In this document: piece by piece, positions 9,469 through 19,614 of the stretch
How the letters are laid out: each line of letters opens with the position of its first letter
Position numbering within the stretch: the stretch's first letter is position 1
NCBI RefSeq assembly: GCF_017163935.1
Contig: NZ_JABVZR010000001.1
Location: 2,108,001-2,172,000, forward strand
Direction: 5' to 3'
Length of the DNA stretch: 64,000 nt
DNA from: Novosphingobium terrae
Lineage (GTDB): Bacteria; Pseudomonadota; Alphaproteobacteria; Sphingomonadales; Sphingomonadaceae
The notes under the pieces: model-generated
The model's input: the letters and a program-made list of their open reading frames with translations, nothing else
Database searches by the model: none
What the model was told of the DNA's origin: nothing
Made by a program: the position numbers and the translations under genes

Positions 9469-10035
9469 ATGCAACTCTGGGTTGGGCTGGGTAACCCTGG
9501 CGACCAATACAAGATGAACCGGCACAATGTCGGCTTCATGGCCTGCGACGTGATCGCCGATATCCATCGTTTCGGCCCGGTGCAGAAGAAGTTTCAGGGC
9601 TGGGTGCAGGATGGCCGCATCGGCAGCGAGCGCGTGATCCTGCTCAAACCCGCCACCTACATGAACGAGAGCGGCCGCGCCGTGGCCGAGGCGATGCGCT
9701 TCTTCAAGCTGGACGTCTCCGCCCTCACCGTCTTCCATGACGAGCTGGACCTGCCGCCCATGAAGGTGAAGGTGAAGCGCGGCGGCGGCCATGCCGGGCA
9801 CAATGGCCTGCGCTCGATCGACCAGCATATGGGGCCGGAGTTCCGCCGGATCCGGCTGGGCATCGGCCATCCGGGCCACAAGGACCGCGTCCACGGCCAT
9901 GTGCTGGGCAATTACGCCAAGGCGGAAATCGACGATCTGGCCGATATGCTGGGCGCTGTCGCCTCGGAGGCCGAATGGCTGGCCAAGGGCGATGACGTTC
10001 GTTTTATGAACGATGTCTCGCTGCGGCTGGCCTGA
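9469..10035 (+). CDS. pth: Peptidyl-tRNA hydrolase
   Basis: A 188-residue enzyme that releases peptides from prematurely dropped peptidyl-tRNA, recycling the tRNA. The family signature is complete: VGLGNPGDQY, then MNRHNVGF with the catalytic histidine, KPATYMNESG, FHDELDLP with the catalytic aspartate, and KRGGGHAGHNGLRS. Length is typical. It starts a run of genes joined by minimal overlaps: its TGA shares a base with the ATG of the next gene (TGATG). Confidence 0.97.
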   Translation: MQLWVGLGNPGDQYKMNRHNVGFMACDVIADIHRFGPVQKKFQGWVQDGRIGSERVILLKPATYMNESGRAVAEAMRFFKLDVSALTVFHDELDLPPMKVKVKRGGGHAGHNGLRSIDQHMGPEFRRIRLGIGHPGHKDRVHGHVLGNYAKAEIDDLADMLGAVASEAEWLAKGDDVRFMNDVSLRLA

Positions 10036-10451
10036 TGGAGCTGCGCGAAGCCCTTTTGCAGGACAGCCCGGCGATTGCCGCCCTGTGGCAGGCATGCGGG
10101 CTGACGCGGCCATGGAACGATCCGCTGGCCGATATCGCGCTGGCTCTGGGCAATGCCACCAGCACGATTCTGCTGGCCCATGATGGCGAAACGCTGATCG
10201 GCACGGTGATGGCAGGGTTTGAAGGGCATCGCGGCTGGATTTATTATCTTGCCACCTTGCCTGATCGGCGCGGGGAAGGCATCGCGGCGCAATTGCTGGA
10301 AACAGCGCAGGATTGGCTCGCGCAACTCGGCTGCCCCAAGGTGGAGCTGATGGTGCGCGAAGGAAATGAAGCCGCCGGGCTGTATGAACATCTCGGCTGG
10401 GACAAGCAGCCCGTGGCGGTCTACGCCCGGTGGCTCAGGAAGGACGTATAA
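10035..10451 (+). CDS. GNAT family acetyltransferase (YpeA-like)
   Basis: A 138-residue GNAT N-acetyltransferase. The acetyl-CoA-binding motif A is visible as YYLATLPDRRGEGIAAQLLETAQDWL, followed by KVELMVREGNEAAGLYEHLGWDK, the usual motif B region. The sequence resembles the small YpeA/RimI-like group; the substrate is unknown. It is embedded between pth and ychF with one-base overlaps on both sides (TGATG and TAATG), so it is cotranscribed and probably translationally coupled. Confidence 0.88.
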   Translation: MELREALLQDSPAIAALWQACGLTRPWNDPLADIALALGNATSTILLAHDGETLIGTVMAGFEGHRGWIYYLATLPDRRGEGIAAQLLETAQDWLAQLGCPKVELMVREGNEAAGLYEHLGWDKQPVAVYARWLRKDV

Positions 10452-11554
10452 TGGGTTTCAAATGCGGTATCGTGGGCCTGCCCAATGTCGGCAAATCCAC
10501 CCTGTTCAACGCGCTGACCGAAACGCAGGCGGCGCAGGCGGCGAACTATCCCTTCTGCACCATCGAGCCGAATGTGGGCCAGGTCGGCGTGCCCGACCCG
10601 CGTCTGGACAAGCTGGCCGAGATCGCCAGCAGCCAGAAGATCATCCCCACGCAGCTGTCCTTCGTGGATATCGCCGGTCTGGTGCGTGGTGCGTCGAAGG
10701 GCGAAGGTCTGGGCAACCAGTTCCTTGGCAACATCCGCGAGGTGGACGCCATCGTCCACGTCCTGCGCTGCTTCGAGAATGACGACATCCAGCATGTCGA
10801 CAACCGCGTCGATCCGATTTCGGACGCCGAAACCGTCGAGATCGAGCTGATGCTCTCCGATCTGGAATCGCTGGAAAAGCGCGTTCCCGCAGCACAAAAG
10901 CGCGCCACCACCGGCGGCGACAAGGAGGCCAAGATCGTCGCTTCCGTGCTGGGTCAGGCGCTGGAACTGCTGCGCGAAGGCAAGCCCGCCCGCCTCACCG
11001 AGCCCAAGGATGAGGATGAGGCCCGCGTCTTCGCTCAGGCCCAGCTGCTGACCGCCAAGCCGGTGCTCTATGTCTGCAACGTCGAGGAAGAAAGCGCAGC
11101 CACCGGCAACGCCTTCTCCGAGAAGGTCTTCGCCAAGGCCAAGGCCGAAGGCGCCACCGCCGTCATCGTCTCGGCCGCCATCGAGGCCGATCTGGTCGGC
11201 ATGGACGCAGAAGAGCGCACCGAATTCCTCGGCGAACTGGGCCTGAAGGAAACCGGTCTGGCCCGCATCATCCGCGCCGGTTACGACCTGCTCGGCCTGC
11301 TGACCTTCTTCACCGTCGGACCCAAGGAAGCCCGCGCCTGGACCGTCCACAAGGGCGCCAAGGGCCCGCAGGCCGCCGGCGCCATCCATACCGATTTCGA
11401 GCGCGGCTACATCCGCGCTGAAACCATTGCCTATGACGATTACGTCACGCTGGGCGGCGAAAGCGCCGCGCGCGAGGCGGGCAAGCTGCGCCAGGAAGGC
11501 AAGGACTATGTGGTGAAGGACGGCGACGTCCTGCATTTCAAGTTCAACGTCTGA
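10451..11554 (+). CDS. ychF: Redox-regulated ATPase YchF (OLA1 family)
   Basis: A 367-residue Obg-family P-loop protein that hydrolyses ATP in preference to GTP and associates with ribosomes. It shows the walker motif GLPNVGKSTLFNALT, a switch region ANYPFCTIEPN, DIAGLVRGASKGEGLGNQFL, and a C-terminal TGS domain (AWTVHKGAKGPQAAGAIHTDFERG). The start is the ATG at 10451 overlapping the previous stop. YchF is commonly the neighbour of pth in proteobacteria. Its stop overlaps the MaoC gene start. Confidence 0.97.
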   Translation: MGFKCGIVGLPNVGKSTLFNALTETQAAQAANYPFCTIEPNVGQVGVPDPRLDKLAEIASSQKIIPTQLSFVDIAGLVRGASKGEGLGNQFLGNIREVDAIVHVLRCFENDDIQHVDNRVDPISDAETVEIELMLSDLESLEKRVPAAQKRATTGGDKEAKIVASVLGQALELLREGKPARLTEPKDEDEARVFAQAQLLTAKPVLYVCNVEEESAATGNAFSEKVFAKAKAEGATAVIVSAAIEADLVGMDAEERTEFLGELGLKETGLARIIRAGYDLLGLLTFFTVGPKEARAWTVHKGAKGPQAAGAIHTDFERGYIRAETIAYDDYVTLGGESAAREAGKLRQEGKDYVVKDGDVLHFKFNV

Positions 11555-12009
11555 TGGCACAGGGGGTCTTTTTCGAGGACATCGAGGTCGGCCGGATCGA
11601 CCGCTTCGGCCATTATGAGGTGCGCCGCGAGGAGGTCATCGACTTCGCCTCGAAATACGACCCCCAACCCTTCCATCTGGATGACGAGGCGGCGGCCAAG
11701 AGCCATTTCGGCCGCCTCGCCGCCAGTGGCTGGCATACGGGCGCCATGTCGATGGCGATGATGGCGAAGTTTTTCGCCGATGTCGGCTATGCCAGCATGG
11801 GCGGCGCGGGGCTGGACCAGCTGCGCTGGGTCAAACCCGTCTACCCCGGCGACACGCTGACCATGGAGATCGAGGTCAAGGCCAAGCGTCGCAGCAAGTC
11901 GCGCCCCGAGATGGGCCTGCTCGACCAGCATTTCACCGTGCGCAACCAGCATGATGAGGTGGTGATGACCTATGTTGCCACGGGGCTGGTGAAGGTGCGG
12001 GAGCCTTAA
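11554..12009 (+). CDS. MaoC family dehydratase
   Basis: A 151-residue hot-dog fold protein of the MaoC/(R)-enoyl-CoA hydratase group. It has FEDIEVGRIDRFGHYEVRREEVIDFASKYDPQPFHLDDE, where the DPQPFH segment holds the catalytic Asp/His pair of the hydratase site, and a LDQLRWVKPVYPGDTL motif. The CoA substrate cannot be assigned. It is the last gene of the pth-ychF run; its ATG shares a base with the ychF stop. Confidence 0.9.
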   Translation: MAQGVFFEDIEVGRIDRFGHYEVRREEVIDFASKYDPQPFHLDDEAAAKSHFGRLAASGWHTGAMSMAMMAKFFADVGYASMGGAGLDQLRWVKPVYPGDTLTMEIEVKAKRRSKSRPEMGLLDQHFTVRNQHDEVVMTYVATGLVKVREP

Positions 12010-12120
12010 GCTCCCGGGAAATGAGAGCGCCTTTCCGCGAAGGCTGCCGCTTCATCGCCATGGGGCAACTTCACCGTGCAGGCCAGCAGCGGAAAGCGCC
12101 CGGCGCAACGTGGCCAGCAG

Positions 12121-12648
12121 TTACATGTCAGCCTTCAACCGCTCATCCGAAACATTCCCGGTAGCGATCAGCGCGGCATAGGGATCGCCGTCTCGCCCCA
12201 GGACCCGCATCATCGCAGGTATGGTCTTCATGCCGCTTGACCTGAGGCGCATCACTTCGGATTTGAAGTGCTGCCCACCCAAAGCCAGCAGGCGAATTTC
12301 GGCTTGATACAGCTTCCAGCCTATCTGCTCACGCACTGGCACGTTTGAGCCATAAATCTGGAACGTCCAGCCATGGGCCGTGAAGGTTGCGATGATCGCT
12401 TTTTCACCAGCGGCCCATCGCCTCAGAGAAAAGTTTTTCTCTTGTCCAAACTCATGCCAGATCGCTCGTTCCAGCGGCTCCGGGGAGGATGAGAAACACA
12501 GGACGTCAATATCGCTATGGGCGACTGACAGCCCCAAGGGAGCCGCCCCGGCAATCTCGACTTGAAATTCACCGAGTTTTGCAAGCAGGCCGATCTTCTC
12601 AACCGCCTTGCGATAAGAGATCGCCTGCTCTGTCATATGATAAGGCAT
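12121..12648 (-). CDS. DUF4269-like protein with nucleotidyltransferase-type core
   Basis: A 175-residue protein. The segment LGLSVAHSDIDVLCFS has the Ser-x-Ile-Asp-Val pattern of the polymerase-beta-like nucleotidyltransferase superfamily, and the overall length and the ending around PYAALI fit the DUF4269 family as I recall it. No member has a firm function, and the glycine-serine part of the classical motif is not obvious, so activity is uncertain. It is convergent with the MaoC gene and lies 64 bases downstream of mutL on the same strand. Its AT content is a little higher than its neighbours, hinting at later acquisition. Confidence 0.6.
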   Translation of the reverse strand: MPYHMTEQAISYRKAVEKIGLLAKLGEFQVEIAGAAPLGLSVAHSDIDVLCFSSSPEPLERAIWHEFGQEKNFSLRRWAAGEKAIIATFTAHGWTFQIYGSNVPVREQIGWKLYQAEIRLLALGGQHFKSEVMRLRSSGMKTIPAMMRVLGRDGDPYAALIATGNVSDERLKADM

Positions 12649-12711
12649 GGTTGCCCAGCGCCTATCGGCAAATATGCGACAGCAAGGGCAAAGGGCGGGT
12701 CACCTTCAGCC

Positions 12712-14547
12712 TCACTTCCGCCCGAACAGCTTCTCGATATCGCCATGGGCCAGCTTCACCCAAGTCGGCCTGCCGTGGTTGCACTGACCCGACCGTGGCG
12801 TCACCTCCATTTCGCGCAGCAGGGCGTTCATCTCTGCCACATTGAGCACGCGGCCCGCGCGCACGCTGCCGTGGCAGGCCATCGTCGCCAGCACCAGATC
12901 GAGGCGCTCTTCCAGCAGCAGTGCCGCGCCATTGGCAGCCAGATCGTCGGCCACATCGCGCACCAGTGCCTGCACATTGCCTTTGCCCAAAGCGGCAGGC
13001 ACGCTACGCACCAGCATGGCTGTCGGGCCAAAGCGTTCCAGCGCCAGACCGAAACCGGCCATCACCTCGGCGGCTTCCTCCAAGCGGTCGCAATCGACCT
13101 CTTCCAACTCGACAACCTCGGGGATCAGCAAAGCCTGGGCCGCCGACACCTTGTCACCCGCCCCGCCCGCGCGCAGGCGCTCCAGCACGATACGTTCATG
13201 CGCGGCATGCTGGTCGACGATCACCAGACCGTCACTCGCCTCGGCGATGATATAGGTTTCGGCCACCTGACCGCGCGCCACGCCCAAGGGATGCTCCACC
13301 GCTTGCGGCACCGGCGCTTCGGCCACCTCCGCGCGGCCCATCACGGAAGGCTGAGCGGGCGCCATCACCTGCGCCTCATAGCCGCGCCATGCCGCGCCCG
13401 CTTCGCTTACCCGGTTGGCGGGCGGGGTGAAGCTGGGCGCGGGCGCATATTGCCGGGCAAAGAGGCTTTCCAGACGCGGTTGCACCGGGGCAATCGGCTC
13501 CACCTGCCAACTGGCCATGGCGGGCGCGGCGGGCGTCTGGGCCGATTTCTGCCCCGCGCCTTCCAGCGCATGGCGCAGGCCCGAGACGATAAAGCCGCGC
13601 ACAAAGGCCGGATCGCGAAAACGCACCTCGGTCTTGGCGGGGTGAACGTTCACATCGACATCGGGCGGCGGAATATCGAGAAACAGCGCCAGCACCGCAT
13701 GGCGATCGCGCGCCAGCATATCAGCATAAGCCCCGCGCACCGCGCCGACCAGCAGCTTGTCACGCACCGGGCGGCCATTGACGAAGAGATATTGATGATC
13801 CGCCACGCCCCGATTAAAGGTGGGCAGGCCGGCGACGCCCGTTAACCGAACCTCGCCGCGTTCCAGATCGATCACCACGCCGTCATCGGCCAATTCACGC
13901 GCCACAATGCGCGCCACACGCTGGGGCGCGGTTTCTCCGGGCTGCACCGCCAGCACGCGGCGTCCGTCATGCTCCAGCACGAAGCCGACATCGGGCCGAG
14001 CCATGGCCAGACGCTTCACCACATCGAGGCAAGCGGCATATTCGCTGCGCGGGCTGCGCAGAAACTTGCGACGCGCCGGAATCTTGCCAAACAGATCCTC
14101 AACGCGAATACGCGTGCCCGGCGGCAAAGCGGCAGGCCCCTCATCCGTCACCGCGCCATGATCGACCACACGGCGCCAGCCCTCACTGCTGCCCCGCACC
14201 CGGCTTTCCACCGTCAGGCGCGCCACCGAGGCGATGGAGGGCAGGGCCTCGCCACGGAAGCCCAGCGTGGCCACCAGCTCAATCGCTTCATCGGGCAGCT
14301 TGGAAGTGGCATGGCGTTCCAAAGCCAGCGCCATATCGTCGCTGGTCATGCCGCAGCCGTCGTCGGTGACCTGAATGCCATCCAGACCGCCCTGCGTCAG
14401 CGCGATGGTGATCTGGCGCGATCCGGCGTCGATGGCGTTCTCGACCAGCTCCTTTAGCGCCGAGGCGGGGCGTTCCACCACCTCACCGGCGGCAATGCGG
14501 TTAACCAGAGTATCGGGCAGGCGGCGGATGACGGGCATGACAGACAT
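12712..14547 (-). CDS. mutL: DNA mismatch repair protein MutL
   Basis: A 611-residue mismatch repair protein. The N-terminal GHKL ATPase has NRIAAGEVVERPASALKELVENAIDAG, DDGCGM and LGFRGEALPSI. A proline- and alanine-rich linker follows (roughly residues 330-420). The C-terminal domain carries DQHAAHERIVLE, the DQHA(x)2E(x)4E metal site of MutL endonucleases, with ACHGS and CNHGRP zinc-site elements near the end. This predicts a nicking MutL, as expected in a bacterium without MutH. The start used is ATG 14547 (MSVMPVIRRLP); ATG 14538 is an alternative. Confidence 0.97.
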   Translation of the reverse strand: MSVMPVIRRLPDTLVNRIAAGEVVERPASALKELVENAIDAGSRQITIALTQGGLDGIQVTDDGCGMTSDDMALALERHATSKLPDEAIELVATLGFRGEALPSIASVARLTVESRVRGSSEGWRRVVDHGAVTDEGPAALPPGTRIRVEDLFGKIPARRKFLRSPRSEYAACLDVVKRLAMARPDVGFVLEHDGRRVLAVQPGETAPQRVARIVARELADDGVVIDLERGEVRLTGVAGLPTFNRGVADHQYLFVNGRPVRDKLLVGAVRGAYADMLARDRHAVLALFLDIPPPDVDVNVHPAKTEVRFRDPAFVRGFIVSGLRHALEGAGQKSAQTPAAPAMASWQVEPIAPVQPRLESLFARQYAPAPSFTPPANRVSEAGAAWRGYEAQVMAPAQPSVMGRAEVAEAPVPQAVEHPLGVARGQVAETYIIAEASDGLVIVDQHAAHERIVLERLRAGGAGDKVSAAQALLIPEVVELEEVDCDRLEEAAEVMAGFGLALERFGPTAMLVRSVPAALGKGNVQALVRDVADDLAANGAALLLEERLDLVLATMACHGSVRAGRVLNVAEMNALLREMEVTPRSGQCNHGRPTWVKLAHGDIEKLFGRK

Positions 14548-15899
<1,352 letters not shown>

Positions 15900-15923
15900 T
15901 CGGCACAGACTGCCGTGTTGATG

Positions 15924-15948
15924 GCCCGCCGCTCTTGCGGCGGCGGGC
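15924..15948 (+). terminator. GC-rich hairpin between mreB and mreC
   Basis: A 9-bp perfect stem, GCCCGCCGC/GCGGCGGGC, with a 7-base loop lies 25 bases after the mreB stop, followed by GAGACAGGTTTT. It may act as a partial terminator or a 3' end stabiliser, giving more MreB than MreC/MreD from one operon. Confidence 0.45.
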
Positions 15949-16022
15949 GAGACAGGTTTTGAAAGACCGGCCCCGGCACAGTTGTTCTGCGCCGGGCCGA
16001 TGAGCAAGGAATGGGATCAGCC

Positions 16023-16982
16023 ATGGCGCCGCCAGTCAACCGGCGCACCAGCTATTCGCGCAAGGCGCAATACAGCACATTCGCCGCCTATGTCGCCGGA
16101 GTGTTGGGTGTGCTGGGTGGCGGGGCGGTGCTGGCCAGTTCGGTGTTCGGACATTCGGCTTTCGGCTGGATGCATATGGTGGCCGCCGATGTGCAGGCCC
16201 CTGCGGCCCGTATCGGCGCCCAGACCCGCGCGGGCGCGGGCGATGCCTTGAGTGTAGCGGGTGGTTTCCTGACGTCTGGCGCGGAAAATTCCCGTCTTCG
16301 GCGCGAAGTGGCGCTGGCCCGTACTCGTGCCATCGAAACGCAGGCTGTGCTGGATGAAAACCGCCGCCTGAAAGACCAGCTTCACCTCCTGAGCGATACG
16401 CCTCAGACGCTGGCCAATGCGTGGCTGATCGCCTCGACAGCGTCCTCCACGCGGCGTTACGCCACGATTTCGGCGGGCAGCGCTCAGGGTGTGCAGTCGG
16501 GCATGCCGGTGCGTACCGCTCAGGGGCTGGTCGGGCGCGTGCTGGAAGTGGGCCATATGGCCGCGCGCATCCTGCTGATCACCGACACCGAAAGCACCGT
16601 GCCCGTGCGCCGCGCCAGCGATGGTACGCCCGCTTTCGTCAACGGCAAGGGCGATGGCACCTTGCAGGTGCGCCTGCTGTCGCTGGGCCTGAACCCGCTG
16701 AAAAAGGGCGATGTCTTCGTAACCTCCGGCGCGGGCGGCCTTTATTGGCCGGGCACGCCGATGGCGCAGGTCGTCAGCCTGACGCATGACGGCGCCATCG
16801 CGCGTCCTCTCAGCGACCCCGCCGCCAGCGAGATGGTGACCGTGCAGCCCTCATGGGAGCCGACAACCGATCCCACGCTGCCGCCGCCCGCACCCGATGT
16901 GCCCCCGCCTCCGCCCAAGAAGCCCAAGGCGCCGAAGGGCAGCAAGCCCGGCGCGGCGGATGCCAAAAAGCATCATCCATGA
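16023..16982 (+). CDS. mreC: Rod shape-determining protein MreC
   Basis: A 319-residue bitopic inner-membrane protein linking MreB to the elongation machinery in the periplasm. After a short basic N-terminus there is one membrane segment (FAAYVAGVLGVLGGGAVLASSVFG), then a coiled-coil (residues about 80-130, RLRREVALARTRAIETQAVLDENRRLKDQL), then the MreC beta domain. The C-terminus is a proline- and lysine-rich tail (roughly the last 45 residues). ATG 16023 is preferred because GGAATGGG upstream can serve as its ribosome site; ATG 16011 has no room for one. Confidence 0.93.
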   Translation: MAPPVNRRTSYSRKAQYSTFAAYVAGVLGVLGGGAVLASSVFGHSAFGWMHMVAADVQAPAARIGAQTRAGAGDALSVAGGFLTSGAENSRLRREVALARTRAIETQAVLDENRRLKDQLHLLSDTPQTLANAWLIASTASSTRRYATISAGSAQGVQSGMPVRTAQGLVGRVLEVGHMAARILLITDTESTVPVRRASDGTPAFVNGKGDGTLQVRLLSLGLNPLKKGDVFVTSGAGGLYWPGTPMAQVVSLTHDGAIARPLSDPAASEMVTVQPSWEPTTDPTLPPPAPDVPPPPPKKPKAPKGSKPGAADAKKHHP

Positions 16983-17530
16983 TCGCTCCAAGCGCGAAAC
17001 GGCGCCGGTTGCTCAACGGATATTCGCCCATTCTGGCCTATATCACGCCATGGGTGGCCATCGTGTTGGCCTCTTGCCTGCCGCTATGGCCGGTGATCGC
17101 CTCGGCACCGATCATGCCGCCCTTCGGCTTTCTGATGCTGCTGGCCTGGCGACAGCTGCGCCCCGGCCTTTTGCCGGTGTGGTCCGGCGCGATCCTCGGC
17201 CTGTTCGACGATCTGGTCAGCGGGCAGCCGATGGGCAGCGCGATCACGCTCTGGTCGGCCACCATGCTGGCGCTCGATGTGATCGAGGCGCGCTTTCCCT
17301 GGCGTAACTTTATCACCGAGTGGCTGGTGGCAGCGCTGATGATCGCCGCCTATGTCTTGCTGGGCCTCGGCATCGCCAATGCAGCCATGGTTAATCCTGC
17401 CGGAGGTATGCTCCTGCCGCTGCTGGTCGCGCCGCAGATCGGGCTTTCGGTGCTGGTCTATCCGCTGGTCGGCCGCGCGGTGGCGGCGATGGATCGCTGG
17501 CGGCTGCGGCGTTATCGCGTGGTTTCTTAA
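16979..17530 (+). CDS. mreD: Rod shape-determining protein MreD
   Basis: A 183-residue polytopic membrane protein with about five hydrophobic helices. It includes the typical MreD stretch where the chain passes PFGFLMLLAWRQLRPGLLPVW and GLFDDLVSGQPMGSA. It works with MreC in the elongasome. Its ATG overlaps the TGA of mreC (ATGA), which predicts coupled translation and supports this start over upstream options in the same frame. Confidence 0.92.
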   Translation: MIAPSAKRRRLLNGYSPILAYITPWVAIVLASCLPLWPVIASAPIMPPFGFLMLLAWRQLRPGLLPVWSGAILGLFDDLVSGQPMGSAITLWSATMLALDVIEARFPWRNFITEWLVAALMIAAYVLLGLGIANAAMVNPAGGMLLPLLVAPQIGLSVLVYPLVGRAVAAMDRWRLRRYRVVS

Positions 17531-17532
17531 GA

Positions 17533-19614
17533 ATGCCCAAGCATATTACTCCTGCCATCCTTCGCAATTCCTTCGACCGGCGCAGCATCATTCTGGGCAC
17601 ACTTCAGGGCGGCATCGGCGTCGCTCTGGCGACGCGCCTTGGCTATCTGGCGCTGTTCGAGAACGCCCGCTATCAGATGATGAGCGAGAGCAACCGCGTC
17701 AATCTCTCGCTGATCCCGCCACGCCGGGGCTGGATTCTCGATCGCAACAACCAGCCCATCGCCAGCAACCGCGCCGATTTCCGCGTCGATATCATCCCCG
17801 ACCGGTTGATCGACAAGGACAAGACGCTCGACGAGCTGGCGCATATCCTGCAGCTCACCCCCATCGACCTGCAGGATATCAAGGACAAGCTGGAGAAAGC
17901 GCGCGGCTTCCAGCCCGTGGCGGCGGGCGAGCATCTCTCCGCCGATCTCTATGCCGCTGTCTCGGTGCGTCAGCCCGATCTTCCCGGGATCATTCCGCAG
18001 CGCAGCTTTTCGCGCTTTTACCCCGCCGGGCCCTGCGTGGGCCATCTGGTGGGCTATGTCGGCGCGGCCAATGCCGAGGATTACGCCAAGGAGCATAATC
18101 CGCTGCTGATCACCCCCGGCTTCAAGATCGGCAAGGATGGTCTGGAAAAGCGTTACGATGCCGAATTGCGCGGCACGCCGGGTGCGCGTCGCTCGGAAGT
18201 GACCGCAGGCGGCAAGATCGTGCGCGATCTAGACACGCGCGAGGACGTGCCCGGCAAGCCGATCCATCTCACCATCGATGCGGGTCTTCAGGAATATGCT
18301 GCACGCCGCATCGGCACCGACAGCGGCGCCGTGGTGGTGATGGACGTCCATACCGGCGACATTCTGGCCTTCGTCTCGATGCCCAGTTTCGATCCCAACA
18401 GCTTCACCGATGGTGTGGGCCGTCTGGAATGGAAGATGCTGGCCGATGACGATCATGTGCCGCTGCGCAACAAGATCCTGCATGGCCTGTTCCCGCCCGG
18501 ATCGACGGTGAAGCCCACCGTGGCTCTCTCCTTCCTTGAGGCGGGGCTGGACCCCCATGAGTCCGTCAACTGCAGCGGCGGGCTTCAGGTGGGCAACCGC
18601 GTGTTCCACTGCTGGCAGCACCATGGCCATGGTGCCACCAATATGTGGAAGGGCATCAACCAGTCCTGCGACGTCTATTTCTATCATTTCGCGCAGAAGA
18701 TCGGCATGGATAACATCGCCCGGATGATGCACCGCATGGGCTATGGCGGGAAATTCGATCTGCCCTTTCCCAACCAGTCCTTCGGCACCGTGCCCGACCC
18801 GGCCTGGAAGGAAAAGAAGTACAAGAAGCCCTGGGCCATTTACGATACGGTGAACGCCACCATTGGCCAGGGCTATATGCTGGTGAACCCCTTGCAGCAG
18901 GCCGTGGCGGCGAGCCGCATCGCCAGCGGCAAAATCGTGATGCCCCGCCTGATGGCCAATGACCCGATCCGCGCCAGCGACCCCTTCGGCGTGCCTCAGG
19001 ATCATCTCGATGTCATCCGCGCCGGGATGTTTCAGGCGGTCAACACCACCGGTTCGGCGACCGGCGCGCGCCTGCCCTTCCCCAACATCCAGATGGCGGG
19101 CAAGACCGGTACGGCGCAGGTCGTTGGCCTCAACATGAACGGCGGCAACGGCAAGATCGGCGCGTGGAAGCACCGCGACCACGGCCATTTCATCTGCTTC
19201 GCGCCTTTCGACAATCCGAAATATGCCTGCGCGGTGCTGATGGAGCATGGCGGCAGCTCGCATGCCGCCTTCCCGGTGGCGCGCGACATCATGACCTATC
19301 TCTTCGACAAGCAGAAGGGCATGGACCTGCTGGCGCCGCTGGAAAAGGAATGGGGCGGCACGCCTCAGGAGCGTATGGCTGCCAAATATCGTAGCTATGC
19401 CGCACAATATGGTGTCACGGCCCCGCAGGTGGACAACAGCGAGGAAGCCGTGGAAAGCGCCGTGGAAGGCCCGGCCGACAATGCCCAGCCCCCACAGCCG
19501 ATCCAGTCCGAAGCGGCCAGCCCGGCGCCTGAACCGGGTGGGGAGGCACCTGCTGCACCTGCTCCGGCCGCCAGCCCGGCCCCTGTCGCCCCCAAGCCCG
19601 CAGGCCAGCCATGA
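17533..19614 (+). CDS. mrdA: Penicillin-binding protein 2, elongasome transpeptidase
   Basis: A 693-residue class B penicillin-binding protein that crosslinks peptidoglycan during cell elongation. It has one N-terminal membrane segment (IILGTLQGGIGVALATRLGYLALF), a dimerisation domain with IPPRRGWILDRNNQPIA, and a transpeptidase domain. The active serine is at about residue 324 in PPGSTVKP, the SxD motif is in INQSCDVYFYH, and KTGTAQV follows. The last 60 or so residues are an alanine-proline-rich tail beyond the catalytic domain, longer than in E. coli PBP2. It begins two bases after mreD and overlaps rodA. Confidence 0.97.
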   Translation: MPKHITPAILRNSFDRRSIILGTLQGGIGVALATRLGYLALFENARYQMMSESNRVNLSLIPPRRGWILDRNNQPIASNRADFRVDIIPDRLIDKDKTLDELAHILQLTPIDLQDIKDKLEKARGFQPVAAGEHLSADLYAAVSVRQPDLPGIIPQRSFSRFYPAGPCVGHLVGYVGAANAEDYAKEHNPLLITPGFKIGKDGLEKRYDAELRGTPGARRSEVTAGGKIVRDLDTREDVPGKPIHLTIDAGLQEYAARRIGTDSGAVVVMDVHTGDILAFVSMPSFDPNSFTDGVGRLEWKMLADDDHVPLRNKILHGLFPPGSTVKPTVALSFLEAGLDPHESVNCSGGLQVGNRVFHCWQHHGHGATNMWKGINQSCDVYFYHFAQKIGMDNIARMMHRMGYGGKFDLPFPNQSFGTVPDPAWKEKKYKKPWAIYDTVNATIGQGYMLVNPLQQAVAASRIASGKIVMPRLMANDPIRASDPFGVPQDHLDVIRAGMFQAVNTTGSATGARLPFPNIQMAGKTGTAQVVGLNMNGGNGKIGAWKHRDHGHFICFAPFDNPKYACAVLMEHGGSSHAAFPVARDIMTYLFDKQKGMDLLAPLEKEWGGTPQERMAAKYRSYAAQYGVTAPQVDNSEEAVESAVEGPADNAQPPQPIQSEAASPAPEPGGEAPAAPAPAASPAPVAPKPAGQP

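Noticed and set aside
12562..13845. A histidine- and arginine-rich frame antisense to mutL
   Set aside because: It lies within intact mutL and its composition is typical of complementary-strand translation.
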